From Parafrigoribacterium_A soli (lineage in GTDB: Bacteria; Actinomycetota; Actinomycetes; Actinomycetales; Microbacteriaceae), in the NCBI RefSeq assembly GCF_040227235.1, contig NZ_JBELNZ010000003.1, positions 124,001 through 188,000 of the forward strand: 64,000 nt of DNA. Reading direction: 5' to 3'. A model generated the notes under the pieces. It did no database searches and was not told where the DNA came from. It saw only the letters and a program-made list of their open reading frames with translations. This document shows positions 50,907 through 60,108 of this stretch, one piece after another. The position numbers and the translations under genes were made by a program. Position 1 is the stretch's first letter. Each line of letters starts with the position of its first letter.

Positions 50907-51748
50907 CCGACACGCAGCCCATCCTCAAGGTGACCGACCTCGTCGTCGATCACGGCACCGGACGTCGCCGCAAGCGGGCCGTCGACGGCGTGAGCTTCAG
51001 CATCCCGGCCGGCACCACCATGGGACTCGTCGGCGAGTCCGGTTCCGGCAAGACCACCACGGGCATGGCGATTCTCGGGATGCTGCCGATCACGAGCGGC
51101 CGCGTGCTGTTCGAGGGTCGCGACATCTCGCGGATGTCCCGCGGCGAGCGCCGAGCGCTCGGTGCCGAGCGACAGGTGATCTTCCAGGACCCGTACAGCT
51201 CGCTCGACCCGAGCAAGACCATCGGCTATACGCTCGCCGAGCCGTGTCGCATCGTGCCGCGGGGCCAGCGGATGACCACGGCCGAGATCACGGAACGCGG
51301 CGCGATGCTGCTCCAGCGCGTCGGTCTCAGCGAGGACGCGGCACACCGCTACCCCGCTCAGTTCTCGGGCGGGCAGCGCCAGCGCATCGCCATCGCCCGC
51401 TCCCTCATGCTCTCGCCGCGACTCATCGTCTGCGATGAACCGGTCAGTGCGCTCGATCTCTCCGTGCAGGCCGAGGTGCTCAACCTGCTGTCTGAACTGC
51501 AGCGCGACCTCGGGCTCAGCCTGCTGTTCGTCTCGCACGACCTCTCGGTCGTTCGCCACATCTCGCACTCGATCGCGGTTCTGCAGGCGGGCCGCATCGT
51601 CGAACTCGGATCGGCCGAGCAGGTCTACGAACGACCGCGCGAGGACTACACCCGGTCGCTGCTCGCAGCAGCGCCGGTTCCAGACCCCGCCGAGCAGCGC
51701 GCTCGGCGAGAAGAACGTCAGCGTCGCCGCAACGAGGGGGAGCAATGA
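50903..51748 (+). CDS. ABC importer ATP-binding protein (DppF type)
   Basis: 281 residues with Walker A GESGSGKTTTGM, signature FSGGQRQRIAIARSLM, Walker B LIVCDEPVSALDL. It is the second ATPase of the importer. GTG 50903 overlaps the stop of the fusion gene by 4 nt. It lacks the C-terminal Cys motif and ends in a charged tail. Confidence 0.94.
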   Translation: MTDTQPILKVTDLVVDHGTGRRRKRAVDGVSFSIPAGTTMGLVGESGSGKTTTGMAILGMLPITSGRVLFEGRDISRMSRGERRALGAERQVIFQDPYSSLDPSKTIGYTLAEPCRIVPRGQRMTTAEITERGAMLLQRVGLSEDAAHRYPAQFSGGQRQRIAIARSLMLSPRLIVCDEPVSALDLSVQAEVLNLLSELQRDLGLSLLFVSHDLSVVRHISHSIAVLQAGRIVELGSAEQVYERPREDYTRSLLAAAPVPDPAEQRARREERQRRRNEGEQ

Positions 51749-52593
51749 GTGTGATGAACGTCGGAGACGGTGAGCTCTGGTACGAGGAGTTCGGTTCGGG
51801 CGACGAGGTCGTGTTGTCCTCGGCGATGGGATTCGCGGCCGGCACGTATCCCGAGCTTCTCGCCGAAGAACCCACGTCGTACCACGTGTACACGATTCAG
51901 GCGCGAGGCTTCGGGCGGTCAACGCATCCGGCCACCCCGCCGACGAGCTGGCTCGACACCTGGGCGGATGACGTGTGCGCCTTCGCAGACGGGCTGGGCG
52001 TCGACCGCTTCATCTACACCGGCATCTCGCACGGCGGCGGAATCGGCTGGCACATCGCCCGCAGAAACCCCGAGCGGCTCAAGGCCCTGATCTCGGTCGT
52101 CGGAACTCCGCACGACCGCGAGGGTGGCACGGCATCATCCGAGGGACGTCGTCGCTTCATCGAGCAGCGCAAGAACCCCGAGTTCGTCACCGGCATGCTC
52201 GAGCACATGGCGGGCTGGACCGACGACCCCGAGATCATCGAGTCCCGGCGGGTGCGCTTCGCCGCCGCCGCCGAGGAGGCCGCCCTTCGACCCGATGACG
52301 AGGCCGAGATCAACCAGGGCAAACCATTCCCCGAGGCCACCACCGACGAGGCGCTCGCGGCGGTCTATCGCGGCATCCGGGTGCCCGTGTTGATTCTTGC
52401 CGCCATGCGCGACGGGGTGATCTCGCCCCAGTCGGCGCTGCGGGCGGCCGTGAACGTGCGAGGCGCCAAGGCGGTGCTGTTCGAGGACAGCGGCCACATG
52501 ATGGGCGAAGAGGCGCCCGAGCGCCTCGCACGCGAGGTTCGCGTCTTCGTCGACGAGCTCAACGGCGTCGCACAGCCCCCGAGGCGCTCATGA
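51745..52593 (+). CDS. Alpha/beta hydrolase
   Basis: 282 residues. Catalytic triad: Ser in GISHGGGIGW (about residue 94), Asp in AAMRDGVISPQ, His in EDSGHMMGEE. Cytoplasmic. The oxyanion part is less usual (SSAMGFAAGTYPELL) and lacks HG. It sits directly after the importer (4-nt overlap) and probably hydrolyses the imported compound to an acid that the CoA-transferase then activates. The pathway is inferred. Confidence 0.88.
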   Translation: MSVMNVGDGELWYEEFGSGDEVVLSSAMGFAAGTYPELLAEEPTSYHVYTIQARGFGRSTHPATPPTSWLDTWADDVCAFADGLGVDRFIYTGISHGGGIGWHIARRNPERLKALISVVGTPHDREGGTASSEGRRRFIEQRKNPEFVTGMLEHMAGWTDDPEIIESRRVRFAAAAEEAALRPDDEAEINQGKPFPEATTDEALAAVYRGIRVPVLILAAMRDGVISPQSALRAAVNVRGAKAVLFEDSGHMMGEEAPERLAREVRVFVDELNGVAQPPRRS

Positions 52594-53756
52594 CGGATGT
52601 CGCCACCCGCCCCGTGCGCATAGCGGCGGTGGGCGACCTGATCGTCGATCGCCCCGACCCGGACTCCTTCTTTGCTGCTGCCGCGCCGCTGCTGCGCGCC
52701 GCCGATGTCACCATCGGCCAGCTCGAGGTGCCGCACGCCACCACGCGCACCGTCGCGACCGTGGACGTGCCGGCACCGCCGGCCGATCCGGCGCACCTCG
52801 CCGTCATCGCCAGCGCCGGCTTCGACGTGCTCACTCTCGCCGGCAACCACATCGGTGACGCCGGCGGCGAGGGCATCGCCGAGACGATCGCCGCCGCGAG
52901 GGATGCGGGCATCGCGACCACCGGCGCCGGGGCCGACCTCGCGGCGGCGAGCGAACCCGTGATCCTGTCGCGAGGCGCACACACGATCGGCGTGCTCTCC
53001 TTCAACTGCGTCGGTCCGAGCGACAGCTGGGCGACCAGCCGCCGGCCCGGCGGCGCCTACGTGCGCGTCTACTCGCACTACGAGGCCATCGGCGCGAACC
53101 CGGGAGGACCGCCGAGCGTGCACACCTTCGCCGACCCCGCCTCCCTGGCCGAGATGCGCGCTCGGATTTCCGCGGTTGCCGAGCAGGTCGACGTGCTCGT
53201 CGTCGCCCTGCACAAGGGACTCGTGCACGTGCCAGCGGAGCTGGCCGCCTACGAGACCGAGATCGCGCACGCCGCCGTCGATGCCGGCGCCACCATGGTG
53301 ATCGGGCATCACGCCCACATCATGCGCGGTGTCGAGTTCTATCGCGGCAGGGCGATCTTTCACGGGCTGGGCAATTTCGTCACCGTCACCGACGCCCTCA
53401 CGCCCGCTGCCGCCGGAGTGGACGAGCAGCGCCGCTGGGCCGAACGCCGCCGCAAGCTCTTCGGCTTCGAACCCGACCCCGCCCTGCCCAGCTGGTATCC
53501 GTTCCACCCCGAGAGCCGCAACACGGCCATCGCCGTGCTCGACATCTCGGTGGCCGCCGAACCGGCCTGGGGCATCATCCCGTGCTGGATCGACGAAGGC
53601 GCGCGGCCCGTGCCGCACGGCAACGACGAGCGCGGCCACGACGTCATCGACTACATCCGGCACATCAGCGCCGAGGAGGGGTTCGACACCGAGTTCGCCT
53701 GGGAGGGCGACGAGGTGCGCATCCATCCGTCACAGAAACAAGGAGACACCGAATGA
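52590..53756 (+). CDS. CapA family protein (metallophosphoesterase-like)
   Basis: 388 residues of the CapA/PgsA fold: AAVGDLIVDRPDP, TLAGNHIGDAGG, VVALHKGLVHVPAE and VIGHHAHIMRGVEFYRGRAI, FHGLGNFV, in the order of this family's metal ligands. CapA proteins take part in poly-gamma-glutamate synthesis; they have no signal peptide here and sit in a catabolic operon, so a cytoplasmic hydrolase role is likelier. The start ATG overlaps the upstream stop by 4 nt. Confidence 0.88.
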   Translation: MTDVATRPVRIAAVGDLIVDRPDPDSFFAAAAPLLRAADVTIGQLEVPHATTRTVATVDVPAPPADPAHLAVIASAGFDVLTLAGNHIGDAGGEGIAETIAAARDAGIATTGAGADLAAASEPVILSRGAHTIGVLSFNCVGPSDSWATSRRPGGAYVRVYSHYEAIGANPGGPPSVHTFADPASLAEMRARISAVAEQVDVLVVALHKGLVHVPAELAAYETEIAHAAVDAGATMVIGHHAHIMRGVEFYRGRAIFHGLGNFVTVTDALTPAAAGVDEQRRWAERRRKLFGFEPDPALPSWYPFHPESRNTAIAVLDISVAAEPAWGIIPCWIDEGARPVPHGNDERGHDVIDYIRHISAEEGFDTEFAWEGDEVRIHPSQKQGDTE

Positions 53757-54997
53757 ACGACACCGTACGACCGCTGACCGGGAAGACGGTGCTCGACCTC
53801 ACGACAGCCCTCTCCGGGCCCTACGCCACACTGCTTCTCGCCGGGCTCGGTGCAAGGGTGATCAAGATCGAGAACCCCATGCTCGGCGGTGACTCGTCGC
53901 GCAACAATGCGCCGTACTACAGCGACCACGGCCTCGAGGCCAGGCGCACGAGCGACCAGGACATGTCGGTGTCGATGATGCTGCGCGGTCGCAACAAGGA
54001 GAGCATGACGCTCAACCTCAAGACGCCCGAGGGCAAGAGGGTCTTCCTCGAGCTCGCCAAGACCGCGGATGTCGTGGTCGAGAACTTCAGCGCCGGCGTC
54101 ACCAAGCGGCTCGGCGTCGACTTCGAGACCCTGCACGAGGTCAATCCGCGTCTGGTCTATGCCTCGATCAGCGGTTTCGGCGCGCAGGGTGGCCCCGGCA
54201 GCGGCAAGGCGATGGACACGATCATCCAGGCCCTCAGCGGCACGATGCTCACGGCGGGCAGCCCCGGCGAACCGCCGGTGCGATTCGGTCTGCCGATCGC
54301 GGACATGGTCGCGCCACTGTTCGGCGTGATCGGTGTGCTCGCGGCGGTTCTCGAGAGTGAGCGCAGCGGCCAGGGTCAGCACGTCGACGTCTCGATGCTC
54401 GGGACCCTGACCTCGCTCGTCGCCTGCGAACCATTCGACGCCTTCGAGACCATCGGGATGCCGCTGCGCACGGGCTCGTATGTCCCGAGGCTCGCACCGT
54501 TCGGCGTCTTCGCGACGCAGGACGGCTGGTTCGCGCTCTGCGGCCCCACGGATGCCTTCAGTTCCGGCGTCATGAAGGCGCTCGGAGTTCCCGAGATGGC
54601 GGATGACGAGCGCTTCTCCCGCCGCGACAACCGCGTGCACAACGCCGACGAGCTGCACGCGATGATCGCGAGCTGGGCGCAGCACCTCACCTCCGCCGAG
54701 GCCGTGCGTAGGCTCGAGGAATTCGGGGTGCCCGCGGCGCCGGTGCGCGACACGGGCGAGGCCGTGCGCGACCCGCTGGTGCTGAGCCGCGGCGAGGTCG
54801 AGCAGCTGAGCCACCCCGTCTTCGGCCCGGCCAAGGAGCTCTACGGCTCCGGTGTGCCGATCATCTTCTCGGGCAGCAGCACGTCGCTCGACCGTCCGGC
54901 ACCGTGGCTCGGCGAGCACACCGAGTCCGTGCTCCACGAACTCCTCGGCTACGACGACGAGCGCATTGCAGCTCTGAGAGACGCCGGCGCCCTGTGA
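53753..54997 (+). CDS. Family III CoA-transferase (CaiB/BaiF)
   Basis: 414 residues of the CaiB/BaiF family, which moves CoA between carboxylic acids through a catalytic Asp. Opening GKTVLDLTTALSGPYATLLL and RVIKIENP, then MTLNLKTPEGKRVFLELAKT, GAQGGPGSGKAMDTIIQALS with the catalytic Asp, and FGVFATQDGWFALC. ATG 53753 overlaps the CapA stop and has AGGAG upstream. It would activate the substrate for the two dehydratase-like proteins that follow. Confidence 0.93.
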   Translation: MNDTVRPLTGKTVLDLTTALSGPYATLLLAGLGARVIKIENPMLGGDSSRNNAPYYSDHGLEARRTSDQDMSVSMMLRGRNKESMTLNLKTPEGKRVFLELAKTADVVVENFSAGVTKRLGVDFETLHEVNPRLVYASISGFGAQGGPGSGKAMDTIIQALSGTMLTAGSPGEPPVRFGLPIADMVAPLFGVIGVLAAVLESERSGQGQHVDVSMLGTLTSLVACEPFDAFETIGMPLRTGSYVPRLAPFGVFATQDGWFALCGPTDAFSSGVMKALGVPEMADDERFSRRDNRVHNADELHAMIASWAQHLTSAEAVRRLEEFGVPAAPVRDTGEAVRDPLVLSRGEVEQLSHPVFGPAKELYGSGVPIIFSGSSTSLDRPAPWLGEHTESVLHELLGYDDERIAALRDAGAL

Positions 54998-56097
54998 CGG
55001 CGCGACTCGCGGGGGCCGTGCGCGACGCGCGGTCCGGGGCGGCCGCGGTCGCGGCATCCGGTCGGCCCGTCATTGGCATAGTGGGGCGCGACGTGCCCTC
55101 GCTGCTCATCGCCGCAGCCGGCGCGCATTCGTTTCGCATCGCCCCAGTCGAATGCCCCACCGAGGATGCGCACGCGATCATGGGCCGCGCGATCGATCGC
55201 GCGGCCACGCTCGTGCTCGCTGCGGTGCTCTCGGGGGAGCTCGACTTTCTCTCCGGCCTCTTCATCTCCCGCGACAGCGACGCCTCGGTGCGTCTCTACT
55301 ACACGCTGCAGGAGCTCCGTCGCCGAGGCCGCATCGGCCTGCCGGTGCAGCTCGTGGACCAGGTTCACCAGCACAGGGAGAGCACCATCACGTTCAACAT
55401 CACGCAGCTGGCGCGGATGTGGGACACCGTCGAGCGCTGGGCATCGACCTCCATCACGGCCGACGCGCTGCGGAGCGCCCACGCCAATCTCTCGGTCGTG
55501 CGCGCCGAGCTCGAACGCATGCGCACGCACCGCCGGGCCGCCCGATTCAGTGGCACGGCCGCACTGCACGGCTACCGGATCGCGGCTTCGTTGCCCCCGG
55601 CCCAGGTGGTAGGGCTGCTTCGGGATGCGATGGCCGAGGCGAGGGACGGCGCGGCCCCGGGAGAGTTTCCCGTCTTCCTCACCGGCAGCGCCCCGCTCGG
55701 AGACGAGCTCTACCGCGCGATCGAAGCCGCGGGCGCGACCGTCGTCGGCGAGGATCACGACTGGGGCGACCCCCTCCTGAGCGACGTGCTGCCGTCCAGG
55801 CTCGACGAGAACCGGGACGCGCTGCTTCGGGAACTGGTGCTCGCCCGCCTGGGCGGGGCACCCGCATCCGCGTCATCGACCATGGCGGCACGAGCGCAGG
55901 CGACGCGAGAGGGCATCTTCGCCTCCGGCGCCCGCGGGCTGCTGAGCGTGGTGCGTCCGCATGATGAGGCGCCGGCATGGGACTGGCGGCTGCAGAGCAG
56001 GCTCGCTGGAGTGCCCGCGGTGATGCTGCGCGGCGATGCGGCCGAGGATGAAGCGCAGATCGTGACCGCTGTCGAGTCGCTGCGAGCGGCATCATGA
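54994..56097 (+). CDS. 2-hydroxyacyl-CoA dehydratase-like subunit A (one cysteine)
   Basis: 367 residues. The two-domain architecture and patterns such as FISRDSDASVRLYYTLQELR, LVDQVHQH, and TGSAPLGDELYRAIEAAGAT with VVGEDHDWGD match the 2-hydroxyacyl-CoA dehydratase / benzoyl-CoA reductase family (HgdB/FldC type). That family uses three Cys per subunit to hold a 4Fe-4S cluster. Here only one Cys exists (VECPTED, about residue 53), and the usual CDS motif is RDSDAS. GTG 54994 overlaps the CoA-transferase stop by 4 nt. Enzyme activity is uncertain. Confidence 0.8.
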   Translation: MTARLAGAVRDARSGAAAVAASGRPVIGIVGRDVPSLLIAAAGAHSFRIAPVECPTEDAHAIMGRAIDRAATLVLAAVLSGELDFLSGLFISRDSDASVRLYYTLQELRRRGRIGLPVQLVDQVHQHRESTITFNITQLARMWDTVERWASTSITADALRSAHANLSVVRAELERMRTHRRAARFSGTAALHGYRIAASLPPAQVVGLLRDAMAEARDGAAPGEFPVFLTGSAPLGDELYRAIEAAGATVVGEDHDWGDPLLSDVLPSRLDENRDALLRELVLARLGGAPASASSTMAARAQATREGIFASGARGLLSVVRPHDEAPAWDWRLQSRLAGVPAVMLRGDAAEDEAQIVTAVESLRAAS

Positions 56098-57329
56098 CCC
56101 GGCTCGAGTCCACGACGGCCGCGCTGGCACACCAGCGCGAGTGGTTCGCGGCTCTGCAGGCATCCGTCGCCGAGGGCGAGATCTTCGCCCTGGTGAACGC
56201 GGATGCACCGCAGGAGATCCTGCGCGCCATGGACATCCCCTACGTCGTCAACCAGTGGTGGGCATCCATCGTCACCGCCAAGCAGGCCGCGACCGCGAGC
56301 CTCGAAGTCGTGGCCAGAAGCGGCTACCCCGACGACAGCAGGCAGTACGACGTGCTCGCGCTCGGATCCCGCGGTCTCCACCCGGAGGACGCGCCGTGGG
56401 GCGGCCTGCCGAAGCCGGACTTCGTGATCGCGGAACTCAGCGGCGACGCCACCGGCAAGGTCTTCGAGGCCTGGACGGATGACCCGTCGATCGGGTACTT
56501 CGCCTACGAGCGCACCGCGGCCGAGTCACCTGACGGCGACTGGTGGGAGCTCGCACCGCGCGAGTGGACGCGTGTCTTCGGGGCAGACAGGATCGCCCTC
56601 ATGGCGGCCGAGAACCGCCTGCTCATCGAGTTCCTCGAAGAACGCACGGGTCGCACCTTCGAGCTCGACAAGCTCGAACGGGTCATGCGGCTCATCAACG
56701 AGCAGGAGGAGTACAACCGGCAGACGCGCGACCTCATCGCCGCCGCCCGACCGACGCCCGTGCGGGTCTCAGACACGATTCCGGCGGTCATGATTCCGCA
56801 GTGGCACCGGGGCAGCGAGTGGGGCCGGGATGCCGCACTCGCCCTCCGCGACGAGGTTGCGGCCATGATCGGTGCGGGTTCCACGGTCGCACCCGAGGAA
56901 CGCACGCGGCTCATGTGGGTGGGGCGCGGACTGTGGAGCGACACCGCGATGTACCGCCGCTTTGAGGAGGAGTTCGGCGCGGTCTTCGTCTGGTCGATGT
57001 ACCTTGCCATCGCCGCGGACGGCTACATCCGCTACGGCGACGACGCGATCGAGACGCTCGCCGCCCGCTTCGTCGGCATCACCGACCTGCTCTACGCGCC
57101 TCCGCTCGCGCCGGAATGGTACGTGAAGGAGGCCAAGGGCCACGGGGTCGACGGGGTCGTGCACCTCGTCGCCGACGACGTGCCTGGGGCGTCCTTCATC
57201 ACTCTCGCGCTGGAGGAGGCGGGCATCCCCGTGCTCGAGATCCGCGCCAGCAACGCCGACCCGCGCACACTGGACCTCGGGGCAGTCGAGCGATCGATCA
57301 GCGCCTTCATCACGGACCTGCCGCGGTGA
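56094..57329 (+). CDS. 2-hydroxyacyl-CoA dehydratase-like subunit B (no cysteine)
   Basis: 411 residues, the partner of the gene before (4-nt ATGA overlap). ALVNADAPQEILRAMDIPYV, KQAATASLEVVARSGYPDDS and RQYDVLALG match the family pattern in which PxEI...DxCSY carries the first cluster Cys; here it reads DDSRQY. No cysteine occurs in the protein at all. MWVGRGLWSDTAMYRRFEEE is also family-like. Without cluster ligands the normal radical mechanism is impossible, so this pair may do different chemistry. Confidence 0.78.
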   Translation: MTRLESTTAALAHQREWFAALQASVAEGEIFALVNADAPQEILRAMDIPYVVNQWWASIVTAKQAATASLEVVARSGYPDDSRQYDVLALGSRGLHPEDAPWGGLPKPDFVIAELSGDATGKVFEAWTDDPSIGYFAYERTAAESPDGDWWELAPREWTRVFGADRIALMAAENRLLIEFLEERTGRTFELDKLERVMRLINEQEEYNRQTRDLIAAARPTPVRVSDTIPAVMIPQWHRGSEWGRDAALALRDEVAAMIGAGSTVAPEERTRLMWVGRGLWSDTAMYRRFEEEFGAVFVWSMYLAIAADGYIRYGDDAIETLAARFVGITDLLYAPPLAPEWYVKEAKGHGVDGVVHLVADDVPGASFITLALEEAGIPVLEIRASNADPRTLDLGAVERSISAFITDLPR

Positions 57330-57790
57330 CCGCCGACATCCTGCGACCGCCCGGCACCGGCGACGCCGTCACGCTGCTCTACCTCATCAAGCAGGTCGAG
57401 CTCGCCATTCGCGCGCGGCTCGAATCGGTGACGCGCGAGGTCGGGCTGACCGTGACGCAGTACACGGCGCTCACCGTGCTCGAGCGCCGCCCGGGCCTCA
57501 CCTCGGCCGAACTCGCCAAGAACTCCTTCGTGCGGGCCCAGTCGATGTCGACGGTCACGACGGAGCTCTTCGACAGCGGCCTGATCGACCGCACGCGCGA
57601 CCCCTCGCACCACCAGCGCCAGTTGCTGACCGTCACCGACGCGGGGCAGGAGCTGCTGGGGCGGCTGCGCCCCACCGTCGGGTGGATCGAGGGCCAGATG
57701 GTCTCCGCCCTGCCCGACGGCGACATCGAGCAGTTGCGACAGGCGCTGCAGTTCTGCCGCTTCGCGCTCGGCGGCGGCTGGCCGCGCTAG
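57326..57790 (+). CDS. MarR family transcriptional regulator (operon regulator)
   Basis: 154 residues with winged HTH (GLTVTQYTALTVLERRPGLT, SAELAKNSFVRAQSMSTVTT, ELFDSGLIDR) and dimerisation helices at both ends. GTG 57326 overlaps the previous stop by 4 nt, so it is the last cistron of the operon. It most likely binds the 46237-46259 palindrome and releases on binding the pathway substrate or its CoA form. Confidence 0.93.
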   Translation: MTADILRPPGTGDAVTLLYLIKQVELAIRARLESVTREVGLTVTQYTALTVLERRPGLTSAELAKNSFVRAQSMSTVTTELFDSGLIDRTRDPSHHQRQLLTVTDAGQELLGRLRPTVGWIEGQMVSALPDGDIEQLRQALQFCRFALGGGWPR

Positions 57791-57793
57791 GCG

Positions 57794-58369
57794 CTACTCG
57801 AGATCCGCCTGGGCGGCACGACGATTCTCGCTCGCCCGGCGCTCGTCCTCGACGCTGCCGAAGTAGCCACCCGCGAGCGTCTCGGCGGCTCGCAGCAGGG
57901 CGGGCAGGATGAGGTTGCGCTGATCGTCATCGAGGCTCGCCATCACGCGCGCTTCGATGTCTTCGATGCGCTTGGTGCACTCCTCCAGCACGGCACGCCC
58001 CGCGGGCGTCAGCACCGTGTTGCGTGTGCGGCCACGCGACGCCTCCCCCGCGCGCACGACAAATCCGCGACGTTCGAGCCCCGCGAGCACCCGATTGGCC
58101 GACTGCGGGGTCACGAACATGAGGCGCGCGATCTCGGCGTTGGATCGACCGAGATCGTCGCTGGTCGCCAGGAGCAGGTGGTACTCCGGCACCGTGATGT
58201 CGTTGTCGGATGCGACGAGCTCCACAGCACGCTGCAGAGCGCGCGCGAGTCGCTGCGTGATCCACTCCAGTCGACCGACCGCGTCTCGAGGTGCCGTGGC
58301 GCGATGCCGACGGGCGACGGTGACGGCGGGGTCGGCGGTCGATTGATCGAGTCGAGCGCCGTTGTCCAC
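57794..58369 (-). CDS. MarR family transcriptional regulator
   Basis: 191 residues with MarR-type HTH (ITVPEYHLLLATSDDLGRSN, AEIARLMFVTPQSANRVLAG, LERRGFVVRA). An ATG exists at 58375, but TAGATT directly abuts it while the GTG at 58369 lies 6 nt away, so the GTG is preferred (leaderless). It is convergent with the operon's MarR gene, 3 bp away. Target unknown; the quinone oxidoreductase gene upstream is in the same orientation. Confidence 0.92.
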   Translation of the reverse strand: MDNGARLDQSTADPAVTVARRHRATAPRDAVGRLEWITQRLARALQRAVELVASDNDITVPEYHLLLATSDDLGRSNAEIARLMFVTPQSANRVLAGLERRGFVVRAGEASRGRTRNTVLTPAGRAVLEECTKRIEDIEARVMASLDDDQRNLILPALLRAAETLAGGYFGSVEDERRASENRRAAQADLE

Positions 58370-58433
58370 CCCCATAATCTACCGTTCTTGTGCGTGCCGA
58401 CCGGTGCACACCACACTCCCCAGACGCATCACG

Positions 58434-59402
58434 TCATGGCGTGAGAACGACGCGGCCGACGACCTCGCCGCGGTCCATCATGCGGTGCGCCTCGGTGGCC
58501 TGATCGAGCGGCAGGATGGCGTGCACGACGGCGTGCAGTTCGCCTCGCGCGGCCGCCTCGAAGAGCTCGATGCGGGCGGCGACCAGCCGCTCCCGCGCGA
58601 TCGTGGCGAGGCTGAAGGTCGCGATGGAGCGGGACTGCTGGAACGACTGGAGCAACCGCATCCCGAACTCGGCTGGCGGAAAGCCTGCGACCGCACCGAC
58701 GAGCACGAGACGGCCGTTGGGGGCCAGCCGATCGACGAACGCGGGCAGCTCGGCGCCACCCACGATGTCGATGATCACATCGAAAAGTGGGCTGGCACCG
58801 CTCGCCTCGTCGGAGGGATTTCCGGCGCGATCGAGCACCCGAGTGGCGCCGAAAGCGTGCAACTTCCGCCCACGCTCGGCGGATGACGTGGTCACCGCGA
58901 CGACGGACGCCCCGCCCCGCACGGCCAGCTCCACCGCTGCGATGCCGATGCTGCCCGCGGCACCGCGCACCAGCACCGACTCACCGGGCGCGAAGTGCGC
59001 GTGGGCGAGCGCGAAGTGGGCCACTGGCGCGGCGCTGCCGAGTGTCACGGCATCGATCGAGGAGAGGTTCTCCGGCAGCGGCACGACGTCGTCGAGCGGC
59101 GCCGTCGCACACTCCGCGTATCCGCCGGCGATGCCCGTGAACGCCCACACCCGCCGACCGATCCAGGATGCGTCGACGCCGTCGCCCGCGGCAACGATCG
59201 TGCCGGCGACCTCGCTACCGGGGACCATGCCCCGGGGATGTTCGGAGCCGAGGGTTCCGCGCCGGATCATCGCGTCGACTCCGCCGACTCCGATCGCCGC
59301 GGTGCGCACCAGCACCTGCCCCGCGCCGGGCGTCGGCTCGGGGACGTCGACGAGCGCCATCCCGCTCGGGTCTCCGAACTCCTGAATTGCGATCGCGCGC
59401 AC
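58434..59402 (-). CDS. Zinc-binding-type alcohol dehydrogenase / quinone oxidoreductase
   Basis: 322 residues of the MDR superfamily, quinone oxidoreductase branch. GroES-like N-terminus (GAGQVLVRTAAIGVGGVDAM), then the NADPH site VRGAAGSIGIAAVELAVRGG. No catalytic zinc Cys/His set is visible. GTG 59402 has GGAGG upstream. It is divergent from a TetR gene 37 bp away, which probably represses it until an electrophile or quinone is present. Confidence 0.9.
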   Translation of the reverse strand: MRAIAIQEFGDPSGMALVDVPEPTPGAGQVLVRTAAIGVGGVDAMIRRGTLGSEHPRGMVPGSEVAGTIVAAGDGVDASWIGRRVWAFTGIAGGYAECATAPLDDVVPLPENLSSIDAVTLGSAAPVAHFALAHAHFAPGESVLVRGAAGSIGIAAVELAVRGGASVVAVTTSSAERGRKLHAFGATRVLDRAGNPSDEASGASPLFDVIIDIVGGAELPAFVDRLAPNGRLVLVGAVAGFPPAEFGMRLLQSFQQSRSIATFSLATIARERLVAARIELFEAAARGELHAVVHAILPLDQATEAHRMMDRGEVVGRVVLTP

Positions 59403-59439
59403 TGCGGCCTCCCTCTCGTTGCGGTACTCTCAGACGGTA

Positions 59440-60108
59440 GTGGACGCCCCCGTCCGCTCAGCCGAAGTGAGAATGACGGGATCGCCTTTGCCTCAGTTGC
59501 TCCGCGTCGACGCGCAGGAGAACCGTGAGCGCATCCTCACCGCCGCGCGCGCCCTCTTCTCGGAACGCGGCCTCGATCTCGGGATGCGCGAGATCGCCCG
59601 CCACGCCCAGGTCGGCCCGGCGACGCTGTACCGCAGGTTCCCCACGAAGCAGGCGCTCATCGATGAGGCCTTCGCCGCCGAACTGCTGACCTGCAGAACA
59701 ATCGTCGAGCACGGCTGCGCCGCCACCGATGCCTGGCACGGGTTCACCTCGGTTATCGAACGACTCACCGCACTCAACGTGCAGAACCGCGGCTTCGTCG
59801 ACGCGTTCATGTCCGCCGACCCCGCCGCTGCGGCATTCTCGGCGCACCGCCGCGAACTGCTCGGGATGCTGGACCAGCTGGCAAAGCGCGCGCGGCAGCA
59901 GGGGCGGCTGCGCTCCGACTTCGTCATCAACGACCTCGTGCTGGTGCTGCATGCGGGCCGCGGACTCGCATCCGTCGTCCCCTCAGCTCGCGAAGCGGCC
60001 GCCCGGCGCTTCGCCCGGCTCGCGATCGACGGCTTCAGCCGCTCAGCGAGCGCCGCGGATGCCCTCGAGCTGAAGCGTGACGTGGCGCCGCCAGTCATCG
60101 CCCCCTGA
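59440..60108 (+). CDS. TetR family transcriptional regulator
   Basis: About 222 residues; HTH is DLGMREIARHAQVGPATLYR followed by RFPTKQALIDEAF. The GTG at 59440 is used because TACTCT lies 9 nt upstream; ATG 59473 (MTGSPLPQLL) is a good alternative. The last 66 bp overlap the convergent TetR gene. It is likely the repressor of the divergent quinone oxidoreductase gene. Confidence 0.88.
   Translation: MDAPVRSAEVRMTGSPLPQLLRVDAQENRERILTAARALFSERGLDLGMREIARHAQVGPATLYRRFPTKQALIDEAFAAELLTCRTIVEHGCAATDAWHGFTSVIERLTALNVQNRGFVDAFMSADPAAAAFSAHRRELLGMLDQLAKRARQQGRLRSDFVINDLVLVLHAGRGLASVVPSAREAAARRFARLAIDGFSRSASAADALELKRDVAPPVIAP

Noticed and set aside
49665..51922. Minus-strand frames of 411 and 516 codons opposite the ABC ATPase genes
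   Set aside because: Antisense shadows of well-defined ATPase domains with Walker motifs.
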